64,000 bases of DNA from contig LQXN01000064.1 of the NCBI GenBank assembly GCA_001648575.1, positions 186,001 through 250,000 on the forward strand, given 5' to 3'. The DNA is from Sutcliffiella horikoshii DSM 8719 (GTDB taxonomy: Bacteria; Bacillota; Bacilli; Bacillales; Bacillaceae_I). The translations under genes were made by a program, and so were the position numbers. The notes under the pieces were generated by a model. That model saw only the letters and a list, made by a program, of their open reading frames with translations. It made no database searches and had not been told where the DNA came from. Positions 46,748-57,131 of the stretch are shown piece after piece. Each line of letters starts with the position of its first letter. Position 1 is the first letter of the stretch.

Positions 46748-47721
46748 TATACGAGCCCTCCTTCCCTGCTATGTGCATGGAGGAATTGAAGCGCCTTTTC
46801 ACTTGTCAAAATTCCCACCGGTTCATTTTCATGCATGACGGTGAGGATCTTTTCTTCACTCAAAGACGCCAATGCATCACCAAGGGTAACATTGCTGTTT
46901 ACCTCCCTTGCAGGAGTAGCAGATGGTTCCAACTCCAATTCTTCCAACAATTCTTTCAATGGCAGTTGGAGAACACTTCTTCTGTTGCCGATGAAGGATT
47001 TTACAAATTCATTTTTCGGTTGGTTAATGAACTCTTCCGGGGTACCCACTTGAACGGTTTCTCCGTCTTTCATTAGGCAGATACGGTCACCAAGTGTTAA
47101 TGCTTCGTTCATGTCATGTGTGACAAAGACGATAGTTTTCTGGATTTTCTCTTTAAGTTTCAGGAAATCTTGTTGCAGCTGTTCCCGGCTCAGAGGGTCA
47201 AGTGCACTGAACGGCTCGTCCATCAAAATAATGGGAGGATTTGCCGCCAAGGCTCTTGCAACACCAACACGTTGTTGTTGTCCTCCAGACAATTCAGACG
47301 GCTTCCGCTTTTTATAGGTGGAAGGATCTAGGCCCACAAGGCCGAGCAGTTCGTCAACCCGCTCTTTGATATCCCCTTTTTTCCAAGACTTTAATTCTGG
47401 TACGATAGAGATGTTTTCTTCTATTGTCATGTGCGGAAACAGTGCAATCTGTTGCAGCACATATCCGATATTCCAGCGTAGTTCATGAATATTATGTTCG
47501 GCGATACTTTTCCCATCAATAAGTATGTCTCCGTGTGTCATATTATGTAATCGATTGATCATTTTCAGTGTGGTGGTTTTCCCACAACCACTCGGGCCAA
47601 TTAATACAAAAAACTCCCCTTCTTTTATTTCTAGATTAAAGGATTGGACTGCTGTCGTCCCATCCTCATATGTTTTTGTCACATCACGAAAGGTTATCAA
47701 AACCTGCTCACTCCCAGCCAT
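46747..47721 (-). CDS. ABC transporter ATP-binding protein (OpuCA/EgtUA type)
   Basis: The roughly 324-residue ATPase partners the downstream fusion permease. It has Walker A LIGPSGCGKTTTLK (about 41), signature LSGGQQQRVGVARAL, Walker B IILMDEPFSALDP and H-loop FVTHDMNEA, then a C-terminal region with a partial CBS-type domain (about 255-320) that in OpuA senses ionic strength. I chose ATG 47721; TTG 47700 (MITFRDVTKTY) after GGGAG is a plausible alternative. It overlaps the next gene by one base. Confidence 0.9.
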   Translation of the reverse strand: MAGSEQVLITFRDVTKTYEDGTTAVQSFNLEIKEGEFFVLIGPSGCGKTTTLKMINRLHNMTHGDILIDGKSIAEHNIHELRWNIGYVLQQIALFPHMTIEENISIVPELKSWKKGDIKERVDELLGLVGLDPSTYKKRKPSELSGGQQQRVGVARALAANPPIILMDEPFSALDPLSREQLQQDFLKLKEKIQKTIVFVTHDMNEALTLGDRICLMKDGETVQVGTPEEFINQPKNEFVKSFIGNRRSVLQLPLKELLEELELEPSATPAREVNSNVTLGDALASLSEEKILTVMHENEPVGILTSEKALQFLHAHSREGGLV

Positions 47722-47864
47722 AAATTTCTCTTTAGCATTTCCTAAAAGCACAACTATAAATACCCAACTTCACAACCTGATAAACTTTGTTCATATTTCA
47801 CTCAGGATTATTTACTTTCACGTGGTATAATTGGGATGATTTTTTGGACAGAAAGGTGACCATT

Positions 47865-48692
47865 ATGAAAAGAATTTTATATGTTTGGTGTCTGATCATT
47901 GTTCTTGTCGTGACAGGATGTGGAATCGAAGGTGGCTCCTCCACGTTGGTGGAGAGTGGCTCTGGCAACCATGAGCAGGAAAAAAAACATACACCAAGTG
48001 ATACCTCCATAGACGAAACGGAAATCACGACAGAAGGGGAATATGAATTTCCACGATCTGAGGTCCCCCTTGTAAAAGTCATTGATGGGGACACCATTAA
48101 GGTGATGGTTAATGGAAAGGAAGAAAATATTCGTTTTCTGCTTGTCGATACTCCTGAAACCAACCATCCCAGGATGAATGGTCCACAACCCTTTGGACAT
48201 GAAGCAAAAGAGTTTCTGGAAGAGTTCACCGAAGGGAAAAAAATTGAATTGGAATTGGATGTAAGCGAACGGGACAAATATAGCCGGATCTTGGCTTATG
48301 TCTACGTGGATGGAGTGTCTGCCCAGGAGGAACTTTTGAGAAGGGGATTGGCGCGTGTCGCATATATTTATCCACCAAACACACGTTATGTCGATCAATT
48401 CCAAGCCATTCAAGAAACGGCTCAAATAGCTGGTGTAGGTATCTGGAGTGTGGAGAACTATGCACAGGAGGACGGTTTTTACCCTGAATATGTGGAAGAT
48501 CCTGAAATAAGTAAGGCAAAGGAAAACAATCCTGATACAGAAAACTGTATCGTCAAAGGTAATATAAGCTCAAGCGGGGAAAAAATTTATCATGTGAAAA
48601 CTGGTGCATATTATGATAGGACGATCCCAGAGGAGTGCTTTTCCACAGAAGAAGCTGCAAAAGCTGCGGGATATAGAAAGTCAAAACGCTAA
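47865..48692 (+). CDS. Thermonuclease-family lipoprotein (YncB/YokF-like)
   Basis: The 275-residue predicted lipoprotein has signal segment and lipobox LVVTGC (Cys about 20), an acidic linker and a staphylococcal nuclease domain (about 65-205). The catalytic pattern is VIDGDTIKV (Asp), IRFLLVDTPET (Arg, Glu) and KYSRILAYVYV (Arg). Beyond the nuclease a C-terminal extension with two Cys (ENCIVKG and EECFSTEEAAKAAGY) resembles the small domain found at the end of other secreted nucleases. It probably degrades DNA or RNA outside the cell. ATG 47865 follows AAAGGTG. Confidence 0.88.
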   Translation: MKRILYVWCLIIVLVVTGCGIEGGSSTLVESGSGNHEQEKKHTPSDTSIDETEITTEGEYEFPRSEVPLVKVIDGDTIKVMVNGKEENIRFLLVDTPETNHPRMNGPQPFGHEAKEFLEEFTEGKKIELELDVSERDKYSRILAYVYVDGVSAQEELLRRGLARVAYIYPPNTRYVDQFQAIQETAQIAGVGIWSVENYAQEDGFYPEYVEDPEISKAKENNPDTENCIVKGNISSSGEKIYHVKTGAYYDRTIPEECFSTEEAAKAAGYRKSKR

Positions 48693-48693
48693 A

Positions 48694-48725
48694 TGAAAAG
48701 GAGCCCTTCGCGAGGCTCCTTTTTC
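48694..48725. terminator. Bidirectional terminator between nuclease gene and yrhC
   Basis: The stem AAAAGGAGCC / GGCTCCTTTT with an 8-base loop has T-rich flanks and lies between convergent genes. Confidence 0.85.
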
Positions 48726-48727
48726 AT

Positions 48728-48961
48728 TCATTGGTCATCCTGTTCTTGCAATAGCTTCTTCATTTTTCTTGCTTTCAAAATATAAAAAGCTGCCCCACCT
48801 AGTAGAATGACAGTAGCCCCCATCATCGTAAAGATCTGGATTGCTTCTTTTCCTGCATGTTGGAAGGCAACACCTATATATAAAAAAACGCTGACAGTCG
48901 TTAATATCATGGCATATCTAGTATAATCCTGAATCTTGGCTTGTAACTCCTTAGCATTCAT
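48728..48961 (-). CDS. yrhC: YrhC family small membrane protein
   Basis: The 77-residue protein has two membrane helices (about 16-34 and 43-62) and a basic C-terminal tail (KARKMKKLLQ). It resembles YrhC, which in B. subtilis ends the yrrT-mtnN-mccA-mccB operon. Here it is about 2.2 kb downstream of mccB, separated by a terminator, a carboxypeptidase gene and a small lipoprotein gene. Function unknown. Confidence 0.75.
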   Translation of the reverse strand: MNAKELQAKIQDYTRYAMILTTVSVFLYIGVAFQHAGKEAIQIFTMMGATVILLGGAAFYILKARKMKKLLQEQDDQ

Positions 48962-49209
48962 CTAGAATCCCCCCATTTACCATCCACTTTATCATAGATT
49001 ACTAATTTACCTAGCTTGTAATTTTTCCCTTAGAGTGAAGATAGTCTTTGTTTTTTTCCGTTTTATTCCTGCAACCGAAACCTTTCTCCCCCTTCAAATC
49101 CGCTTCATTATGGGGATTTTCTATCATTCTGGAATTTTTGTGGAACCGAACTTTTTTCAATTGGTAAATATCGTTATAATGGAACAATATATCGGGAGGA
49201 GGAACGATA

Positions 49210-49392
49210 ATGAAAAAACTACTCGTTGCTTTTTGCTTCTTATCCCTGCTGACAGCCTGTTCTTCTTCAAGTGATACTACGGAGGAAATCATTATTGTAG
49301 ATACCCCGGACACTAAGGAACATAGCTCGGAAAATCCTGACAATGCCAAAGATGGGACTCTTTATATGAAAGAGAAAAATGAAGATGAGTAA
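49210..49392 (+). CDS. Small lipoprotein, 60 residues
   Basis: A signal peptide with lipobox LLTAC (Cys 17) is followed by a short acidic, Ser/Thr-rich tail (about 43 residues) without a recognisable domain. GGGAGGAGG lies 7 bases upstream of the ATG, so translation is likely strong. It is convergent with the M32 peptidase gene and shares its terminator. Function unknown. Confidence 0.75.
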   Translation: MKKLLVAFCFLSLLTACSSSSDTTEEIIIVDTPDTKEHSSENPDNAKDGTLYMKEKNEDE

Positions 49393-49400
49393 ATACAAAA

Positions 49401-49428
49401 GCCTTCTGCTACAATAACCGCAGAAGGC
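49401..49428. terminator. Bidirectional terminator between lipoprotein and M32 peptidase genes
   Basis: The perfect 9-bp stem GCCTTCTGC / GCAGAAGGC is followed by T runs on both sides. Confidence 0.9.
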
Positions 49429-49450
49429 CTTTTTTACTTTTCATTAAGGT

Positions 49451-50986
49451 TTAAAATTGATAAATCGCAGAGTATTTTTCTTCAAGATATCGGACAAGGT
49501 ATTTGGCATCCAACTCTTCACCTGTAACCTTTACAATTAACTCATTGGGGGAATAAAGCTTTCCATATTGATGAATATTCTCTCTTAACCACTCACGGAT
49601 TGCTTGGAAATCCCCTTGCTCGATTTTATCATAGAAATCAGGCATTTTCTTAAGGAATGTATAAAGAATCTGCGCCGCATACAGGTTCCCAAGTGAATAG
49701 GAAGGGAAATAACCGAACCCTCCAAAGGACCAGTGCACATCCTGAAGGACGCCCAACGTATCTGTCGGCGGGGTAATACCTAAGTACTCCTGCATCTTTT
49801 CATTCCAGACCTTCGGCAAGTCCCTCACTTCATATTCCCCTGCAAACAGCCCTTTTTCAATTTCATAACGAATCATGATGTGAAGATTATAGGTCAGTTC
49901 ATCTGCTTCCACACGGATAAAAGAAGGATCCACCCGATTTGTCGCTGCATAGAAATCTTCCAAGGAAACATCATTTAATTGCGCAGGGAAATGTTCTTGT
50001 AAGTCTTTATAAAAATAGCTCCAGAATTCCTTACTGCGGCCTACCATATTTTCTAGAAAACGAGATTGGGATTCGTGGATTCCAAAAGACGTTCCCCTTC
50101 TGATGACTCTTCCTTCGAACTCAGGGTTCACACCTTGTTCATACATGCCATGACCCGCCTCGTGTATGGTACCAAAAATGGCAGAGCGGACATTATCCTT
50201 TAAATATCTGGTAGTGATTCGCACATCACCCGTGTTTACGGAAGAAGCAAACGGATGGACCGTTTCATCCAAGCGGCCACCATCCATATCAAAGCCAATT
50301 AGAGGCAGCAGGTATTGGTTGAATTTCTTTTGTCCGTCAATATCGTAATCCTGGGCAAAGATATCTTCCCGTGGCTGATTTTTAGCAGCCTTGATTTTAT
50401 TAAGGATTTCCACACTTTTTTCACGAAGATCTTTGAACAGTACATCCAATTTTTCTACAGTAAGACCTGGTTCAAACTCATTTAGCATGGCGTTGTACGG
50501 ATGCCCCTCATAGCCATGATATTCTCCGAATTTCTTTTTGAATGCCAATACTTTTTCCAAGACAGGTGCATAAGAAGCAAAATCATTCTTCTCGCGCGCA
50601 TCCTCCCAAGCCTCATTTGCATCATTGATCAAAATGACATATTCCTGATATTCTTCGGCCGGTATTTTACTGGACTTGTCAAAATTCTTTTTGCGTTCTG
50701 CAACACATGCTTTTGTGACTTCATCCAATTGCGTCCAAATTTTTTCCTCTGTTAAGTAAGTAAGCAACTCACCCATTTCACTTGAAATGGATAACTTAAA
50801 TGCTTCGGTCGATAAAGTTCCCCGAGCCTTCCCAAACAGGGATCTCCCCTTTTTAGGAGCTTTTGTTTTAGAGTCCCAGCTAAGGAGCCCCAAAACATCA
50901 CTATAGTGGCAAAGCTTCTCATCAAGCTTATTGAAGGCTTCCACTTTTTCTTGTATGTTTTTTTCCAATACAGGTACTGTTGACAT
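49451..50986 (-). CDS. M32 family carboxypeptidase (YpwA-like)
   Basis: The 511-residue cytoplasmic zinc carboxypeptidase of the Taq/YpwA group has the motif GTIHEAGHGMYEQG (HExxH, about 264), with ESQSRFLENM and HIMIRYEIEKGLFAGEY downstream, typical of M32. It removes C-terminal residues from peptides with broad preference. The start ATG follows GGGGG by 7 bases. It lies downstream of the mcc operon, behind a terminator. Confidence 0.92.
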   Translation of the reverse strand: MSTVPVLEKNIQEKVEAFNKLDEKLCHYSDVLGLLSWDSKTKAPKKGRSLFGKARGTLSTEAFKLSISSEMGELLTYLTEEKIWTQLDEVTKACVAERKKNFDKSSKIPAEEYQEYVILINDANEAWEDAREKNDFASYAPVLEKVLAFKKKFGEYHGYEGHPYNAMLNEFEPGLTVEKLDVLFKDLREKSVEILNKIKAAKNQPREDIFAQDYDIDGQKKFNQYLLPLIGFDMDGGRLDETVHPFASSVNTGDVRITTRYLKDNVRSAIFGTIHEAGHGMYEQGVNPEFEGRVIRRGTSFGIHESQSRFLENMVGRSKEFWSYFYKDLQEHFPAQLNDVSLEDFYAATNRVDPSFIRVEADELTYNLHIMIRYEIEKGLFAGEYEVRDLPKVWNEKMQEYLGITPPTDTLGVLQDVHWSFGGFGYFPSYSLGNLYAAQILYTFLKKMPDFYDKIEQGDFQAIREWLRENIHQYGKLYSPNELIVKVTGEELDAKYLVRYLEEKYSAIYQF

Positions 50987-51084
50987 GAATTATCCCCCTA
51001 GTAAAAATAGTATGAAAATTATGTATTCTAATCTATTATAACAGAATGTTGTGTGGGGAATAAAATAAATTAATTCATAAAAAA

Positions 51085-51113
51085 GCCCTATAAGAGACAT
51101 GCTCCCACAGGGC
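51085..51113 (-). terminator. Terminator after mccB
   Basis: The stem GCCCTGT / ATAGGGC (one wobble) with a large loop is followed by six T on the minus strand, just after the mccB stop. Confidence 0.7.
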
Positions 51114-51126
51114 CTAATTTTACTTA

Positions 51127-53188
<2,062 letters not shown>

Positions 53189-53221
53189 CTAGTATCCCCC
53201 CGCACACATTCCATCAGTGTG

Positions 53222-53923
53222 TTAAGCGTTTTTCAGCTCGCTTAGCATATTTTCAATCAACATGGAAGAATGCAATGCCGCCTTGCTTAAGAACTGATCA
53301 AAGCTGATATTGGATTCTTTTCCAGCAATATCCGATAACGCACGAATGACTACAAACGGTACTTTAAAAGCATGACAGACTTGAGCGATTGCCGCTGCTT
53401 CCATCTCCGCCGCCTGCAGTTCAGGCATCTTTTCACGAACCGCTTCCACTCGTACCGGGTCGTTCATAAAGGAATCACCAGTCGCGATCAACCCTTCCAC
53501 AACCTGCATGCCGCTTACATTTTCAGCAGCTTTTTTAGCTACTGCCATAAGCTTCGCATCCGCTTCAAAAGCTGCCGGTAAACCAGGGACTTGTCCGTAC
53601 TCATATCCAAAAGCTGTCACATCCACATCATGATGGCGGACCTCCGTTGAGATTACAACATCTCCAACGTTCAAGGATGGAGAGAACCCACCAGCAGAAC
53701 CAGTATTGATGACAACTTCCGGTTTAAAACGCTCCAACAGCAAGGAAGTGCTGAGTGCCGCATTCACTTTCCCGATACCTGATTTAGAAAGGATGACATC
53801 AACGCCATTCAATGTTCCTGTATAATATTCACAACCTGCTACAGTTGTCGTTTCCATGCCCTCAATCTTTTCACGCATGATGGTTACTTCTTCTTCCATT
53901 GCTCCGATGATTGCTACTTTCAT
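53222..53923 (-). CDS. mtnN: 5'-methylthioadenosine/S-adenosylhomocysteine nucleosidase
   Basis: MtnN cleaves adenine from MTA and SAH, feeding SAM recycling. The 233-residue protein starts [20 protein letters not shown] and has [22 protein letters not shown] and [13 protein letters not shown] with the catalytic Asp in [11 protein letters not shown] set the start at ATG 53923, 9 bases after GAGGG. It lies between yrrT and mccA as in B. subtilis. Confidence 0.96.
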   Translation of the reverse strand: MKVAIIGAMEEEVTIMREKIEGMETTTVAGCEYYTGTLNGVDVILSKSGIGKVNAALSTSLLLERFKPEVVINTGSAGGFSPSLNVGDVVISTEVRHHDVDVTAFGYEYGQVPGLPAAFEADAKLMAVAKKAAENVSGMQVVEGLIATGDSFMNDPVRVEAVREKMPELQAAEMEAAAIAQVCHAFKVPFVVIRALSDIAGKESNISFDQFLSKAALHSSMLIENMLSELKNA

Positions 53924-54004
53924 TCCTAGAATCCCTCTTTTCATAGAATTAGCGGACGGAACGACTCACTTTCATTGAAAAGAGAGAGTGTGATTGCCCG
54001 CCTG

Positions 54005-54646
54005 CTACTGTTTTGTCGCTTCCATTACCCAGACAAAATGATTAAAACGCTGAAACTCCACTTTGAATCCATGTTGCTCAAAGATTCCGGTGAGGACATC
54101 CATCGTTGTATAATATTCCGTTTTCAAATCGTTAGCCAAATTGAGAAACGTATGCTTTTCTGCCTGTTCGATTGTCGCTCTGTACGCCTCTTTATTTTCA
54201 AAGACGGTATCAGCAAATACTATTTTACCACCTTTACCAAGTAACTTTCCATAGTGCGACACCGCTTCTTCCTTTTCTGCATCTGTCAGATGATGAAACG
54301 CATACGTACTGACGATCGATTGAATCGGTTCAGATGGCACCGGAAAACTCAAAAAATCCCCGTCTTCAATACTGACAGTCTGAGGTAGCTTTTCCGCAGC
54401 CTTCTCCCTCATCGTCTTAGAAGGCTCGATGGCATACACTTTATGATCGTTTTTCAACAGCTCTGCCGTAAGATTCCCGGTTCCAACACCAAATTCAACC
54501 ACAGGAGTTAAAGCCTTAGAGGCAACATCCTTCAAAATGTCATTATAGCCTCGGAATACCTCCGCATATTCCTGGTCTTTCCCGCTTACCGTCGCATCAT
54601 AATAGTTTGCCCAATCATTAAACAGTTCGACGAATTCACGCCCCAT
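54005..54646 (-). CDS. yrrT: SAM-dependent methyltransferase YrrT
   Basis: The 213-residue methyltransferase has VVEFGVGTGNLTAELL (about 46-61). Same size as B. subtilis YrrT, and first gene of the yrrT-mtnN-mccA-mccB operon. The substrate is not known; a role in SAM recycling is inferred. GGAG lies 9 bases upstream of the ATG. A TATACT box and a GGAATTAT-containing AT-rich stretch lie just upstream; the latter recalls CymR-type sites, though I cannot confirm it. Confidence 0.93.
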   Translation of the reverse strand: MGREFVELFNDWANYYDATVSGKDQEYAEVFRGYNDILKDVASKALTPVVEFGVGTGNLTAELLKNDHKVYAIEPSKTMREKAAEKLPQTVSIEDGDFLSFPVPSEPIQSIVSTYAFHHLTDAEKEEAVSHYGKLLGKGGKIVFADTVFENKEAYRATIEQAEKHTFLNLANDLKTEYYTTMDVLTGIFEQHGFKVEFQRFNHFVWVMEATKQ

Positions 54647-54856
54647 TGATGATCACTCCATCTATAATTTATATAATTCCTATGAGTATAGTATGTTTTA
54701 AAAAAATTACTGTTCTCAATCTATCACATCTTTCTATTTTCTTCAACGAAAATGTTTGGTACGATGTACATGGATAGTTGGTAGAAGAAGGGTTAGAACA
54801 GTTTCATAGGTTCTAACAAACTCAGCGGATTAAACCCGACGAAAGGACTAGGGATT

Positions 54857-55066
54857 ATGAATTTTGAATTTAGTTTACTAGAAGATAAAGTGGAATTTTT
54901 TGAAGCACCAGATCTAAAATCGTTGGAAAAGAAAATAAACGAACAAATCGACCATAACCGGGCCATCATGCTTGGAGTACATTCAGTATCCCACCAGATG
55001 CATGTGGATGAGGAAGGCAGACGTTTCTACAGTGCAGCCGTGCACTTTAAACTACGTGCTAAATAG
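54857..55066 (+). CDS. YrzA family protein (DUF2536)
   Basis: The 69-residue cytoplasmic protein starts MNFEFSLLEDKVEFFEAPDL and includes MLGVHSVSHQMHVDEEGRRF. Size and place next to yrrT fit the YrzA family of B. subtilis. Function unknown. A GAAAGGAC ribosome binding site precedes the ATG. It is divergent from yrrT. Confidence 0.75.
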   Translation: MNFEFSLLEDKVEFFEAPDLKSLEKKINEQIDHNRAIMLGVHSVSHQMHVDEEGRRFYSAAVHFKLRAK

Positions 55067-55129
55067 CATCGGCTTTGTAACCTTTTGGAAGATCAGTCCG
55101 TCTAGTAAGTTGAGAAAGGGGCGGACTGC

Positions 55130-55606
55130 ATGCGATATTTATATTTTTGGATGGGCATTGCGATACTTTTCATATTGACAGGATGCAATGCAGTTACAGG
55201 GACAGTCGATCCGGAGCAGATGACCCCACCAGATGTTGTTGTGAAAATAAATGGGGATACATATGAAACGGTACGGGGAAGCTTCTGCTGGAGCAATAAC
55301 CGCCAAGGAGTCTGCGAGGAATACGCAGGTTCTGTGGAACTATTGGCAGATAAAGAACCAATAGTGGCAGCTCCAGGCGAAGAAGTAACGATCGACATAC
55401 CAAATGGACTTGTACCGGATGAGTATTCTGTGGATTTTTCGTTGACAAACCAATACGAAAACCACGTCATCCTTGCCGTTGACCACAAATTTACTGCACC
55501 AAAAGAAGAAGGACTGTATTACTTTTCTTATTTTGCCAGATGGAAAAATAAAGGTAATGCCTTTTATGCATTTTTGATTGAGGTGGATGAAAGCGCTCGG
55601 GAGTGA
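55130..55606 (+). CDS. Predicted lipoprotein, 158 residues
   Basis: A signal peptide with lipobox FILTGC (Cys about 19) is followed by an all-beta-looking extracellular domain containing two Cys (SFCWSNNRQGVCEEY), which may form a disulphide. I do not recognise the family. AAAGGGG lies 9 bases upstream. It is ended by a hairpin overlapping the stop codon. Confidence 0.8.
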   Translation: MRYLYFWMGIAILFILTGCNAVTGTVDPEQMTPPDVVVKINGDTYETVRGSFCWSNNRQGVCEEYAGSVELLADKEPIVAAPGEEVTIDIPNGLVPDEYSVDFSLTNQYENHVILAVDHKFTAPKEEGLYYFSYFARWKNKGNAFYAFLIEVDESARE

Positions 55607-55616
55607 GCGTTTTTTA
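55592..55616 (+). terminator. Terminator of the 158-residue lipoprotein gene
   Basis: A short stem CGCTC / GAGCG is followed by six T. Confidence 0.7.
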
Positions 55617-55627
55617 TCGTCTAACAA

Positions 55628-56587
55628 CTAAAGGAAGTATTTACGATTTTTATAGTTTCCTTCAAATTTAAGGTTTAAGGAGGATAAATATTTAGAGGTA
55701 ATTGATGAGGACCCTAAATGAAGAAACCACCTTATGTCTTTGTTAGTGATGGTGTCCCCAAGCAAGAGTTTATAATCCGATACCGCCTCAAAGTGTGCGG
55801 TAATAGAATATGAGCCACATTTTTGACAACCCCATGTTAACCTCCTTTTTTTCATTGGAGTATTTGTACAAGAAGGACAGATTACTCCAGTAATTAATTC
55901 TTGCGCTTCAATTTTGTAAAAGTCAAGAAGGTTAAACTCATCCCGAGTATGTTTTTTTATCATTAGTCTGGAGAGCTTATGAAGTTCTTTCATACTTATT
56001 TGTTCGGCATTGTGTAAACCATTAATCTCTTTAATTCTGTTCGGAAGGTTTGTATGGAAAGTGACTTTCTTTCTAATGGAGGGGGTTGTTTTGATGAGAG
56101 TGGCACTTGTATGGGTCAATGCGATTAGACTTGCGATTGGAATCGGAGGGAAATTATATTTTTCTAACCAAAGTGCAAGCTGATATCTTTGACGTGCCAT
56201 TTGCGAAAGAGGATCTCCTAGCTTTTCAACCCCGCCATTATTAGGTAAATGTCTCAAAAGTTGATTTGCAGGTTCATCAAACTCTAATGTTCCTTGAATA
56301 TACTTTGAATCGACTATAATACAATGTGTTGGCGAGAGAAGTAATGTATCCATTTGAAAGTATCTGCCTTTCGGATCTTCTAGCCTGAGACTATTAAGGA
56401 TTAAGTAATTATTTTCCGGAAGAAAGCTCAAAAAGTAATCCATTGCCTCTTCTCCTTTATGACCATAATGCAGCCTCCCATATTCATTTTCCAATAATGG
56501 ATTTTTTGGATGGGTTTTAGGTACCCTCCGCATGGCAGCTTCATGAGTCAGCAACCTATGTGACTTTTCTCTTTGTTTTTTTATCAT
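55628..56587 (-). CDS. NERD domain protein with C-terminal zinc ribbon
   Basis: The 319-residue protein has an N-terminal region leading to a NERD (nuclease-related) domain (about 42-150): KGEEAMDYFLSFLP, RYFQMDTLLLSPTHCIIVDSK with D...D-x-K restriction-endonuclease-like residues. Near the C terminus CPSC and CQKC (about 237-258) form a zinc ribbon. NERD proteins are thought to act on DNA; activity here is unproven. Single gene in an otherwise non-conserved spot between yrzA-like and yrrS genes. Confidence 0.82.
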   Translation of the reverse strand: MIKKQREKSHRLLTHEAAMRRVPKTHPKNPLLENEYGRLHYGHKGEEAMDYFLSFLPENNYLILNSLRLEDPKGRYFQMDTLLLSPTHCIIVDSKYIQGTLEFDEPANQLLRHLPNNGGVEKLGDPLSQMARQRYQLALWLEKYNFPPIPIASLIALTHTSATLIKTTPSIRKKVTFHTNLPNRIKEINGLHNAEQISMKELHKLSRLMIKKHTRDEFNLLDFYKIEAQELITGVICPSCTNTPMKKRRLTWGCQKCGSYSITAHFEAVSDYKLLLGDTITNKDIRWFLHLGSSSITSKYLSSLNLKFEGNYKNRKYFL

Positions 56588-56732
56588 TTTAGACCTCCCT
56601 TGTCATGATCCTTACTATATTCTCGTCTTCTCCCTCAATATCCTGCATTAGGAACCGCTTTCTTAGAGCATTTTGTTGTGGCGGACTATTATTGAATCCC
56701 CTTTTGAAATGTTTATTTTCCAAACTCCCTGT

Positions 56733-56855
56733 TTTATTTTCCATTCAGCAAAAATACATGCCGTATCTCCCAATTTATTTTCCATTCAACAAAAATACAT
56801 GCCAAAACTCCACTTTTACTTTCCGTTCGACAAACCACCCTACCAATCGACACAC
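56733..56855. repeat. 41-bp tandem repeat, three units
   Basis: Units begin with TTTATTTTCC (or TTTACTTTCC) at 56733, 56774 and 56815. The first two are close copies (ATTCARCAAAAATACATGCC) and the third is divergent. A fourth partial TTTATTTTCC lies at 56712. No coding signal. Confidence 0.7.
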
Positions 56856-56939
56856 CCCTTCCCACCCATGAAGACCCAATTACCTATTTCTAACAACCCC
56901 ATTTCCCCCTGCACCTTCCTACCCCCCATTCAAAAGCCC

Positions 56940-57062
56940 CTCAACACTTCAATCCCTTGACCTTCCCCAAGTCTCCAAGTCTCCACTCCCTAGCTTCCCG
57001 AGTCCTCCAAGTCCCCAGCTCCCCCACTTCCCCGAGTCCTCCGAGTCTCCACTCCCCCCATC
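56940..57062. repeat. Pyrimidine-rich low-complexity tract
   Basis: About 120 bases of C/T-rich sequence on the plus strand built from variants of AAGTCTCC, GAGTCCTCC and AAGTCCCC. Together with the 41-bp repeats it fills the 544-base gap between the NERD gene and yrrS. No start codon with a ribosome binding site was seen. Confidence 0.75.
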
Positions 57063-57091
57063 ACACCGCAACCCCAATCCCACAAAAAAAA

Positions 57092-57114
57092 GACCCACCC
57101 CAAAGGGATGGACC
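57092..57114 (-). terminator. Terminator of yrrS
   Basis: The 10-bp stem GGTCCATCCC / GGGGTGGGTC (G-U pairs included) with a 3-base loop is followed by eight T on the minus strand. Confidence 0.85.
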
Positions 57115-57131
57115 CACCAACATACAAACTA

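Noticed and set aside
54650-54720. CymR-type operator upstream of yrrT
   Set aside because: There is an AT-rich GGAATTAT-containing stretch and a TATACT box, but I cannot match the full operator by eye. Not listed as a feature.
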